Shown: positions 1 through 5,167 of the stretch, in pieces
Layout of the letters: every line of letters begins with the position of its first letter
Numbering within the stretch: the first letter of the stretch is position 1
Assembly (NCBI GenBank): GCA_021851625.1
Contig: JAJZCX010000137.1
Location: 1 to 5,167 of the forward strand
DNA from: Acidobacteriota bacterium
GTDB taxonomy: Bacteria; Acidobacteriota; Terriglobia; Terriglobales; Acidobacteriaceae
Direction of reading: 5' to 3'
Length of the DNA stretch: 5,167 nucleotides
Translations under genes and position numbers: made by a program
Notes under the pieces: model-generated
The model's database searches: none
Seen by the model: only the letters and a program-made list of their open reading frames with translations
Told to the model about the DNA's origin: nothing

Positions 1-1109
1 GGACGCGCGGCGCAGATCTCCGCATCGGAGCCGGTGCCTTCCAACTCTGCAACCTTAAAGGGAAATCCTGTGGGGGAGGCTAGCGGATCGGTGAAGACGT
101 GAGCTTCGCCGCGCATGGCTTTGGCGAGCAACGCAGCTTTGTAGTCGGCGCGCAAGTCAGACTCCTCTGTAAAGGCAAAGGCCGTGCCCACCTGTACGCC
201 GGTTGCGCCGAGCGCGAGTGCCTCGCGCAATTTCTCCGCATGGCCGTAGCCTCCGGCGAGCCAAAAGGGCACGCCGAGTTCGCAGAGCTTGGCAATATCG
301 ACAGTATCGCGCTCACCGTACACAGGTTCACCGGCTGTGGAGAGTTGCAGCTTGCCGCGCGGTGGCGCATTGTGTCCGCCAGCGGTGCGCGTTTCGATGA
401 TGAGGCCATCGACGCGGCCATGCGCCTTTTTCAGCATGGTGATGGCCAGCGTGTTGGAGGAGACGATGGCCAGAAATTTTGGGCGTGTGAGCGCGGGTAG
501 TTCGCACTCCATCCATGCGCGCGGATCGAAGTGCATCGTGGTGTCATCGCCCTCTTGTGCTCCGGTGATGGCGAGCGGATAGTCGGCGGGCTGATGCGTG
601 GCGAAGTGATCCAATACGGCAGGGATGCGCAGCGGAATGCCCGCGCCCATCAAAATGTAACCGACGTTGGCGAGCATCGCGCCGTAGATTGCAGGCAGAT
701 GCGCCATTTGAATTTTTTCCAGATAGTTGATGCCGACGGGATATGTGTGACCTTCGCGGGCGAGAAAGACTTCCACAAAATTGCCGAGGATGCAAAGTTC
801 CGTCAGCTCGCGCGGGTTCTCTTTGGCGTGCATGGGTGCGACGCGATAGGCCGCGTCCTCCGGCTTGCCGCCGGGGATGAAGTGCGCGTTCCAAACGCGC
901 GTGGCCATGGCCGGGAAGGGAAAGGCGTCGAAGGCGCGACGCATGTGTCCGCCGGGGTCGCCCTCTTGCAGGCGACGGGCGAGGATCTGGTCGAGCGCTG
1001 TGCCGGAGACGACGCCAAGCTGGCCGAGACGCGAGACGGCCTGCGCGAGCCGCCAACTGGAGACGCCTGCGCCCATGCCGCCTTGAATGATGCGGGGAAG
1101 TTGAGTCAT
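1..1109 (-). CDS. Nitronate monooxygenase-family FMN oxidoreductase, 3' end cut by window edge
   Basis: A flavin-dependent TIM-barrel enzyme of the nitronate monooxygenase / 2-nitropropane dioxygenase family (PF03060 type). The reading frame is open for 369 codons from the ATG at 1109-1107 to the left edge with no stop, so the C-terminus is missing. Visible motifs are QGGMG at residues 9-13 (N-terminal FMN loop), GGHN at 244-247 with H246 where class I enzymes have their catalytic histidine, LAGGYG at 284-289 and GVQVGTAF at 304-311 (phosphate-binding strands). The stretch around residues 35-160, with SGTALD, GDPGGHMRRAF, NFVEVFLAREGH and GINYLEKIQ, is typical of a long subfamily that I recall as roughly 440-480 residues, longer than classic enzymes of about 320-350. 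Family members oxidise nitronates, but some relatives are enoyl reductases (PfaD type), so the substrate is uncertain. No clear Shine-Dalgarno precedes the start; there is a hairpin instead. It is divergent from the heme operon and not obviously linked to it in function. The family call is firm and the reaction is not. Confidence 0.88.
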   Translation of the reverse strand, partial: MTQLPRIIQGGMGAGVSSWRLAQAVSRLGQLGVVSGTALDQILARRLQEGDPGGHMRRAFDAFPFPAMATRVWNAHFIPGGKPEDAAYRVAPMHAKENPRELTELCILGNFVEVFLAREGHTYPVGINYLEKIQMAHLPAIYGAMLANVGYILMGAGIPLRIPAVLDHFATHQPADYPLAITGAQEGDDTTMHFDPRAWMECELPALTRPKFLAIVSSNTLAITMLKKAHGRVDGLIIETRTAGGHNAPPRGKLQLSTAGEPVYGERDTVDIAKLCELGVPFWLAGGYGHAEKLREALALGATGVQVGTAFAFTEESDLRADYKAALLAKAMRGEAHVFTDPLASPTGFPFKVAELEGTGSDAEICAAR

Positions 1110-1113
1110 ATCG

Positions 1114-1146
1114 ATTCTAATTGTTGCACTCTGTGCGAGTTAGAAT
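1114..1146 (-). promoter_or_regulatory. Interrupted inverted repeat just upstream of the nitronate monooxygenase start
   Basis: Outer arms ATTCTAA (1114-1120) and TTAGAAT (1140-1146) are perfect reverse complements. Inside them GCAC (1126-1129) and GTGC (1133-1136) form a second perfect pair around the loop TCT. The structure ends four bases before the start codon of the minus-strand gene. It could fold in that gene's mRNA leader where a ribosome would bind, or act as a DNA operator. A near-direct repeat, AATTGTTGCA (1119-1128) and AATTGTCGCA (1144-1153), overlaps it. The repeats are seen directly; any regulatory role is inference. Confidence 0.35.
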
Positions 1147-1205
1147 TGTCGCAATTTTGTAATGATTGCCGCATAGATCCCTCGATTGCATCTTCAGATG
1201 GAACG

Positions 1206-1220
1206 CACAGAAAATCTGTG
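1206..1220. promoter_or_regulatory. 15-bp palindrome upstream of the heme operon, candidate operator
   Basis: CACAGA (1206-1211) and TCTGTG (1215-1220) are perfect reverse complements around AAA. The site lies about 80 bases before the oxidase start codon in the divergent intergenic region. A weak promoter-like pair overlaps it: TTGCAT (1186-1191) and GAAAAT (1210-1215), 18 bases apart, with the -10-like hexamer inside the palindrome. That arrangement would suit a repressor site, but both hexamers are poor matches and six-base arms can arise by chance. Confidence 0.28.
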
Positions 1221-1287
1221 ACCGGAATCACTGCGCAGGGTGGAGAGGAAACTTAGTCTGAAGCAGTTCTGATGCTGCGAGCGCAGC

Positions 1288-1295
1288 AGGTGAGG
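1288..1295 (+). promoter_or_regulatory. Ribosome binding site that fixes the oxidase start
   Basis: AGGTGAGG lies six bases before the ATG at 1302-1304, a strong Shine-Dalgarno match at good spacing. An upstream in-frame ATG at 1272 would add ten residues before the FAD-binding strand, and its nearest purine-rich stretch (around 1242-1249) is over 20 bases away. The 1302 start also places the first beta strand at residues 4-8, as expected for this family. Confidence 0.75.
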
Positions 1296-1301
1296 CGAAA
1301 G

Positions 1302-2738
1302 ATGCAGAAGACCGTGGTCATTGTTGGTGGAGGCGTTACTGGTTTGACCGCGGCTTGGACGCTGCAAAAGAATATGGGCGATGCAATGCGCTGTTTTGTG
1401 ATCGAGCGTGCGCTGCGTCCCGGCGGAAAAATTTCTTCTGCGCGTCGCGATGATTTTGTGGTGGAGATAGGCCCGGATTCGTTTATCACGCAGAAGCCGG
1501 ATGCGCTGGCACTGTGTCGTGAATTGGGTTTGCAGGATCGGCTAGTTGGCTCGAATGCGATGGAGCGCACGACGTATGTTTGGAGTCGCGGGCGATTGCA
1601 TCCGCTGCCAGAGGGCATGTTGTTGATGGCTCCGGCGAAAGTGATGCCAGTGCTGCGCTCGCGGCTGCTGACGTGGCCGGGCAAACTGCGCATGGGCATG
1701 GAGTATTTCATTCCTCCACGGAGGCCGGATGCGCCCGAGGAAAGCCTGGCCGCATTTGTACGCAGACGGCTGGGCAAAGAGGCGCTGGAAAAGATTGCCA
1801 CCCCACTCATGGCCGGCATTCACGCCGCGGACCCGGAGCGGTTGAGTTTGCGCAGCACCTTCCCGATGTTTTTGGAGATGGAGCAAAAGCATGGCAGCTT
1901 GCTGCGTGCAATGTTGCGGCGCAAGCGTGTACAGAAAGTGAACCCTGCGCACAAGGGAAATGCGAGCGCACCATCATCGATGTTTGTGAGTCTGCGCGGT
2001 GGGTTGGAACAAATGACGGAAGCACTGGCTGCGCATCTGACTCCGGGCACGCTGCGGCTGGGCGAGAGCGTTGCGTCCATCACGCGCGAGGATGGGCAGT
2101 ATGTGCTGATTATGGATGATGGACAGTACATGCGCGCAGATGCAGTGATTCTGGCTGCGCCCGCGTATGCGACGGCGCAGATGGTGCAGACGTTGGATGC
2201 TCAACTTGCAGAGCGACTGCGCGCGATTCGCTATGTGTCCACGGCAACGGTTTCGCTGGCATATCGGCGCAGCGAGATTCCGCACGCGCTCGATGGCTAT
2301 GGCTTCGTGGTGCCGCGCGGCGAGCACAGAAGCATCACGGCGTGTTCATGGTCGTCGATGAAGTTTCCAGGGCGCGCGCCAGAGGGCTATGCGTTGGTGC
2401 GTGTGTTTCTAGGCGGAGCGGGCGCAGAGCACTTGGCCGAGCAGGGCGAAGCAGAGTTGGTGGAGCGCGCGCGTGTGGAGTTGCGCACGACGATGGGCAT
2501 CGCGGCGCATCCGCAGTGGGCCGTGGCGCATTGCTGGTGGAAGGCCAATCCGCAATATGAGTTGGGGCACGCGGCACTGGTGGAAGAGGCTGAGCGCTTG
2601 GCTGCGCAGCACGATGGCTTGCATCTTGCCGGGGCTGCATATCATGGCGCAGGCATTCCCGATTGCATCCGCAGTGGCAGAGTTGCCGCCGAAATGACGG
2701 CGAAAAAAATCCAAACGAACAGGTGTGTGACGATATGA
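1302..2738 (+). CDS. hemG: Oxygen-dependent protoporphyrinogen/coproporphyrinogen oxidase (HemG/HemY/CgoX type)
   Basis: An FAD enzyme of 478 residues that aromatises a porphyrinogen to the porphyrin using O2 late in heme biosynthesis, normally membrane-associated or cytosolic. The N-terminal dinucleotide-binding motif reads VVIVGGGVTGLTAAW (residues 5-19), followed by an acidic E35 at the end of strand 2 and the RPGGKISS loop (39-46). GPDSF (57-61), the PLMAGIHAADP stretch (168-178), the SLRGGLEQM segment (230-238) and the C-terminal FAD motif LAGAAYHGAGIPDCIRSG (442-459) are all characteristic of the family, and the length is usual. Sequence alone does not separate the two routes: protoporphyrinogen oxidase (classical pathway) or coproporphyrinogen III oxidase, CgoX (coproporphyrin-dependent pathway). 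The symbol is a family label; hemY is used for the same type. Its stop overlaps the start of the downstream radical SAM gene by four bases, so the two are probably cotranscribed and translationally coupled. No other heme genes lie in the window. Confidence 0.93.
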   Translation: MQKTVVIVGGGVTGLTAAWTLQKNMGDAMRCFVIERALRPGGKISSARRDDFVVEIGPDSFITQKPDALALCRELGLQDRLVGSNAMERTTYVWSRGRLHPLPEGMLLMAPAKVMPVLRSRLLTWPGKLRMGMEYFIPPRRPDAPEESLAAFVRRRLGKEALEKIATPLMAGIHAADPERLSLRSTFPMFLEMEQKHGSLLRAMLRRKRVQKVNPAHKGNASAPSSMFVSLRGGLEQMTEALAAHLTPGTLRLGESVASITREDGQYVLIMDDGQYMRADAVILAAPAYATAQMVQTLDAQLAERLRAIRYVSTATVSLAYRRSEIPHALDGYGFVVPRGEHRSITACSWSSMKFPGRAPEGYALVRVFLGGAGAEHLAEQGEAELVERARVELRTTMGIAAHPQWAVAHCWWKANPQYELGHAALVEEAERLAAQHDGLHLAGAAYHGAGIPDCIRSGRVAAEMTAKKIQTNRCVTI

Positions 2739-3901
2739 TCGAGAGCGCGAAGCGGTTGTTTGTGTCGAATCCCGGAGCGGTGGGCGTTGCACCTGCGCCG
2801 CAGTCCAGCGCGGCGCGCACAGGCGGCAAAGTGGATTACGCGAAGAATCCCATGCTGGTGTATTGGGAGATGACGCAGGCCTGTGCGTTGGCCTGCCGCC
2901 ATTGCCGCGCAGAGGCGATGGCCACGGCGCATCCCAATGAGATGACGCATGAAGAGAGTCGATCGCTGTTGCGGCAGATTCTCGCCTTTGGTCGCCCACT
3001 GCCGCATCTGATTTTGACTGGCGGTGACCCGATGATGCGCCCCGATGTGTTTGCGTTGATCGATGAGGCGCGCGCTCTGGGGCTTTCGGTTTCCATCACG
3101 CCCAGCGCGACTCCAAACCTGACCCGTACTGCGATTCAAAGATTGCAGCAGCATGGGATTGAGAGCCTGGGGCTGAGCTTGGACGGATCAAATGCCGCGC
3201 GACATGAGTTGGTGCGTGGTGTGGCGGGTTGTTATGACACGACGCTGCGCGCGTTGCGCGATGCCGGAGAACTGGGCCTGCCTGTGCAAGTGAACACATT
3301 GGTCTCTGCTGAGACAGTGCAGGATTTGCCCGCGATTTACGCGCTGTTGCAAACCATGCCAGTGATGCGTTGGAGCTTGTTCTTTTTGATTGCTGTTGGG
3401 CGCGGACGCACATTGAATCCTATCTTGCCAGAGAGTGGCGAGCAGTGGATGAACACGATTTATGACTGGACGCGCACGGCTCCATTTGCGATTAAGACCA
3501 CGGAGGCCCCGTCGTATCGGCGCGTGGCGCTAAACCGGATGCGCGCCGAGGGCATGAGCGCGGAGAGCATTGAGCGCACGTCGATGTACCGCGGCTTTGG
3601 CATTCGCGATGGACATGGCATCCTGTTTGTCTCCAACCAAGGCGAAGTGTACCCGGCTGGATTTTTACCGCTGAAGGCGGGCGATGTCCGCAGCGGACAT
3701 TTGGTGGACATCTACCGCAACTCTCCGGTCTTTCGCGCGCTGCACGCACCGGAGAAGTTTCAAGGCAAATGCGGACGCTGCGAGTATCGCGCATTGTGTG
3801 GAGGTTCGCGCGCACGCGCCTATGCGCACACGGGCGACGCACTGGCCAGCGATCCATTCTGCCCGTACCAGCCACGAACGGCGGCTGCGGTGTCAGCGTA
3901 G
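2735..3901 (+). CDS. Radical SAM/SPASM enzyme, NirJ/AhbD-related, coupled to the heme oxidase
   Basis: A 388-residue radical SAM enzyme. The motif CALACRHC gives C50, C54 and C57 in the CX3CX2C pattern that binds the SAM-coordinating [4Fe-4S] cluster, preceded by YWEMTQA as in NirJ/AhbC/AhbD relatives. GGDP (96-99) is the SAM-contacting motif; LGLSLDG (145-151) and VQVNTLV (184-190) are later barrel strands. The C-terminal SPASM region has C346, C349, C355 and C376 (CX2CX5CX20C), enough for one auxiliary cluster. The conserved segments FFLIAVGRGR, IKTTEAPSYRR, GEVYPAGFLPL and CGGSRARAYA match, from memory, the uncharacterised family modelled as TIGR04053. The start is the ATG at 2735: its A precedes the TGA of the oxidase (ATGA overlap), with AGGTG at 2721-2725. 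An in-frame alternative at 2663 would add 24 residues read out of frame through the end of the oxidase gene and is unlikely. Pairing with a porphyrinogen oxidase suggests a porphyrin or heme side-chain substrate, for example coproheme decarboxylation as in AhbD. A peptide-modifying role is possible, but no precursor gene is seen. Confidence 0.9.
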   Translation: MIESAKRLFVSNPGAVGVAPAPQSSAARTGGKVDYAKNPMLVYWEMTQACALACRHCRAEAMATAHPNEMTHEESRSLLRQILAFGRPLPHLILTGGDPMMRPDVFALIDEARALGLSVSITPSATPNLTRTAIQRLQQHGIESLGLSLDGSNAARHELVRGVAGCYDTTLRALRDAGELGLPVQVNTLVSAETVQDLPAIYALLQTMPVMRWSLFFLIAVGRGRTLNPILPESGEQWMNTIYDWTRTAPFAIKTTEAPSYRRVALNRMRAEGMSAESIERTSMYRGFGIRDGHGILFVSNQGEVYPAGFLPLKAGDVRSGHLVDIYRNSPVFRALHAPEKFQGKCGRCEYRALCGGSRARAYAHTGDALASDPFCPYQPRTAAAVSA

Positions 3902-3912
3902 TTTATTCCATG

Positions 3913-3946
3913 AAAAAATCCGGCACAGTCAGCGACTGTGCCGGAT
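3913..3946 (-). terminator. Intrinsic terminator of the YXWGXW gene
   Basis: A perfect 13-bp stem, ATCCGGCACAGTC (3918-3930) and GACTGTGCCGGAT (3934-3946), closes a three-base loop. Six A residues at 3913-3918 become a U-tract directly after the stem on the minus strand, so it terminates transcription of the gene whose stop is at 3968-3970. There is no T-tract on the plus-strand side; at most the hairpin stalls or protects the 3' end of the convergent radical SAM transcript, whose stop is 16 bases from the stem. Confidence 0.88.
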
Positions 3947-3967
3947 GCATGCTGTGCGTACGCTTCT

Positions 3968-4912
3968 TTAGCGAGGGCTGCGGTACTGGTTGTGTTTTTC
4001 GCGGTAGATTTGGCGGCTGGCGCGGTTCTGTTGCTGGTTGATGTTCCGCCGCTGTTGTGGCGTGAGCCTGCCGCCGTTGGCTTGGCGGTCGGCGTAGATT
4101 TGCCGGTTGATGTTTTGCTGGCGATTCTCTGCACGCGCTGTTTCTCCGGGTGTCAATTGGCCGCTGCGAACGCCCTGCGCAATGCGCTGTTGCTGGTTGT
4201 AGCGACGATCGTTGATGGTGCGCATGGCTGGCGATGAGGGCACACCGTGATTGACCGAAGCCCACTGTGAACGATCTGCCGCGGCGCTTTGTTCATGCGC
4301 GAACTGGTTGGCCGTGGGCTGGAAGTGTTGCTCGCGTCCGTAGCTTTGCTCCTGCGCAGTGGGCAGGGCGCGAATGCCGCCTTCGCCGCCGTTGAAGCTG
4401 ACACGATTCACCGTGCGGTTATTGTTGATGATGGTCTGGTTGTACGTGTTGTGGATGATCGTGGTGTTCACGTTCATCGCGGCGCGGTTATACATAAAGC
4501 GCCCACCGGCCCAGTAGCCGCCATAGAAGCCCACGCCTGTGTAGCCGAAGCCATAATTGATGCCGCCATAGAAGCCCACATGCGGTCCCCAATACCCAGC
4601 GTGCCAAGCGTACATGCCGCCACCCCAACCCCAGTAGCCGGGCGTCCACAGCAGGCCAATCATCGGTGGACGCACCCAGACGCCGGGAACCCAATAGTAG
4701 CCAACTGGGCCGTAGCCCCAGTAGCCTGGCGTCCACAGAAAGCCGGGTGCGGGGCAGATGGGCTGCGCATAGACCGGCAGCGGCGGTGGTGCGATGGCGA
4801 CAGAGACGAAGACGCCCGCGTGTGCGGCGGTTGGCGCGAAGAGAGTGCAGACAAGTAGCAGCAAAAGAGGAAGCGTGAGCAGCAGCGTTCGGGTGGAGCG
4901 ACGAGCTTGCAT
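3968..4912 (-). CDS. Secreted YXWGXW-repeat protein of unknown function
   Basis: A 314-residue exported protein. The N-terminus has basic residues, a hydrophobic run at about 10-25 and a likely signal peptidase site after AHA (residue 32). Residues 55-140 are rich in Gly, Tyr and Trp and carry YXWGXW-type units: LWTPGYWGY (59-67), LWTPGYWGW (88-96) and HAGYWGP (104-110), then two VGFYGG units (112-117 and 127-132). An Asn/Thr-rich segment follows (146-170). The C-terminal third (about 235-314) is Gln/Asn/Arg-rich with a repeated pattern around SGQLTPGE (250-257) and NGGRLTPQQ (279-287). Proteins with YXWGXW repeats are common and usually exported in Gram-negative bacteria; their role is unknown. 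The start ATG (4912-4910) has AAGAAAGG about nine bases upstream. It appears monocistronic, with its own candidate promoter and a strong terminator. The family is firm and no function can be assigned. Confidence 0.88.
   Translation of the reverse strand: MQARRSTRTLLLTLPLLLLLVCTLFAPTAAHAGVFVSVAIAPPPLPVYAQPICPAPGFLWTPGYWGYGPVGYYWVPGVWVRPPMIGLLWTPGYWGWGGGMYAWHAGYWGPHVGFYGGINYGFGYTGVGFYGGYWAGGRFMYNRAAMNVNTTIIHNTYNQTIINNNRTVNRVSFNGGEGGIRALPTAQEQSYGREQHFQPTANQFAHEQSAAADRSQWASVNHGVPSSPAMRTINDRRYNQQQRIAQGVRSGQLTPGETARAENRQQNINRQIYADRQANGGRLTPQQRRNINQQQNRASRQIYREKHNQYRSPR
4517..4579 (-). repeat. 18-bp direct repeat encoding the VGFYGG units
   Basis: The same 18 bases occur at 4517-4534 and 4562-4579, 45 bases apart, within the YXWGXW gene. 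The offset is 15 codons in frame, so each copy encodes the same VGFYGG peptide (residues 127-132 and 112-117). Identity at the DNA level suggests recent internal duplication or gene conversion. Confidence 0.8.
4629..4738 (-). repeat. 23-bp near-perfect direct repeat encoding the LWTPGYWG units
   Basis: Copies at 4629-4651 and 4716-4738 differ at one base (G or T at the twelfth position) and are 87 bases, or 29 codons, apart in frame. They encode the two LWTPGYWG motifs at residues 59-66 and 88-95 of the secreted protein, pointing to duplication of a roughly 29-residue module. Confidence 0.8.
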
Positions 4913-4941
4913 GGGGGAATGCCTTTCTTGGAATCATTCGC

Positions 4942-4972
4942 ATTTTACGCTGGAAGAAATGCGGCGGGTCCA
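4942..4972 (-). promoter_or_regulatory. Candidate sigma-70-like promoter of the YXWGXW gene
   Basis: On the minus strand TAAAAT (4947-4942) matches the -10 consensus at five of six positions, and TGGACC (4972-4967) matches the -35 consensus at four of six. The 19-base spacer is longer than ideal. Transcription would start about 20-25 bases before the start codon, leaving room for the AAGAAAGG ribosome binding site. Confidence 0.38.
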
Positions 4973-4988
4973 GCGCGCAGCTATCTGG

Positions 4989-5036
4989 AAAAACCCGAAC
5001 GGAAGGCGGATGTTGCGGGGCCATCCGGGGTTTTTT
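4989..5036. terminator. Compound hairpin with T-tracts on both strands, possible bidirectional terminator
   Basis: Inner arms CGGATG (5007-5012) and CATCCG (5022-5027) pair across a nine-base loop. Outer arms AAAAACCC (4989-4996) and GGGTTTTT (5028-5035) also pair. On the plus strand the structure ends in six T residues (5031-5036); on the minus strand five T residues follow the other side (4993-4989). This resembles a bidirectional terminator insulating the YXWGXW gene from whatever lies to the right. The inner stem is short and no plus-strand gene ends here, so the call is tentative. Confidence 0.35.
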
Positions 5037-5167
5037 CAAGAGCGGCAGCCGACCATCCAGAGGATCAAGAAAGGAATATGACGCGATATTTACAAAATCA
5101 TGAATACATTGGGAGCCGGTCTGAGGCACAATAAAGATTACTCGCAGTCCGCTGCCCCCAAAGATGG
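5037..5167 (+). other. Right-edge non-coding stretch with a weak plus-strand promoter-like pair
   Basis: No credible gene is seen here. The stretch is locally more A/T-rich (about 5075-5110) than the surrounding coding DNA, as upstream regions often are. TTGGGA (5109-5114) and TAAAGA (5132-5137), 17 bases apart, could be a weak promoter for a gene starting beyond the window. The -10-like hexamer matches only three of six consensus positions. Confidence 0.2.

Noticed and set aside
531..1256. A long plus-strand open frame of 241 codons opposite the nitronate monooxygenase gene.
   Set aside because: It is antisense to a gene with clear family motifs; the openness follows from GC-rich codon bias, and its translation looks like no known protein.
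2663..2734. An upstream in-frame ATG that would extend the radical SAM protein by 24 residues.
   Set aside because: The extension lies wholly inside the oxidase coding region and has no family-like content; the ATGA overlap at 2735 with AGGTG upstream is the normal coupled start.
2735..3901. The radical SAM/SPASM protein as the maturase of a ribosomal peptide product.
   Set aside because: No small precursor gene, transporter or protease is present nearby, and the neighbouring gene is a heme enzyme. The window is small, so this is not excluded, only unsupported.
4517..4738. Regularly spaced short repeats that might suggest a CRISPR array.
   Set aside because: The repeats are in-frame codons for YXWGXW-type peptide units, occur only twice each and have unequal spacing.
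4488..5129. A 213-codon minus-strand frame in another phase over the YXWGXW gene and its upstream region.
   Set aside because: It begins at a GTG with no support and overlaps the secreted protein, whose signal peptide and repeats are unambiguous.
5078..5134. An 18-codon plus-strand reading frame (ATG at 5078, TAA at 5132-5134) that could be a leader peptide.
   Set aside because: The purine-rich AAGGAA is only one or two bases from the ATG, the weaker AGAGGA is 13 bases away, and the promoter-like pair lies within or after the frame, not before it.
4907..5134. A 75-codon plus-strand frame starting with TTG and overlapping the start of the YXWGXW gene.
   Set aside because: Rare start codon without a ribosome binding site, no recognisable protein features, and it crosses the candidate promoter and hairpin of the minus-strand gene.

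Overview
This 5,167-base window has the gene content and base composition of a soil-type Acidobacteriota chromosome, probably class Terriglobia (family Acidobacteriaceae). The assignment is inferred from GC-rich, G/C-ending codons, a YXWGXW-repeat secreted protein with a Gln/Asn/Arg-rich tail of a kind I associate with that group, and the types of the other genes. No database search was possible. There are four protein genes and no RNA genes, CRISPR arrays, insertion sequences or prophage genes. It reads as ordinary chromosome rather than a mobile island.

Layout: (1) Positions 1-1109, minus strand: a nitronate monooxygenase-family flavoprotein, complete at its start and cut by the left window edge. 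(2) 1110-1301: a 192-bp divergent intergenic region with two inverted repeats. (3) 1302-2738, plus strand: an oxygen-dependent protoporphyrinogen/coproporphyrinogen oxidase (HemG/HemY/CgoX type). (4) 2735-3901, plus strand: a radical SAM/SPASM enzyme related to the NirJ/AhbC/AhbD heme-modifying enzymes. Its start codon overlaps the previous stop in an ATGA arrangement, so the two form a tight operon. (5) 3902-3967: a short convergent gap with a strong intrinsic terminator facing the minus strand. (6) 3968-4912, minus strand: a secreted YXWGXW-repeat protein of unknown function. (7) 4913-5167: 255 bp without a convincing gene, holding a candidate promoter for the YXWGXW gene and a compound hairpin with T-tracts on both strands.

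The oxidase and radical SAM pair is the functional core. The oxidase makes the porphyrin macrocycle. Its translationally coupled partner has the three-cysteine radical SAM motif and a four-cysteine SPASM region, in a family related to enzymes that trim porphyrin side chains. The pair therefore suggests a heme biosynthesis step, possibly side-chain decarboxylation of a (copro)heme. That is an inference, because the radical SAM family's substrate cannot be read from sequence. I do not see a clearly new multi-gene system. The points most worth a second look are this pair, the hairpin that ends just before the nitronate monooxygenase start codon, and the two-part architecture of the secreted protein.
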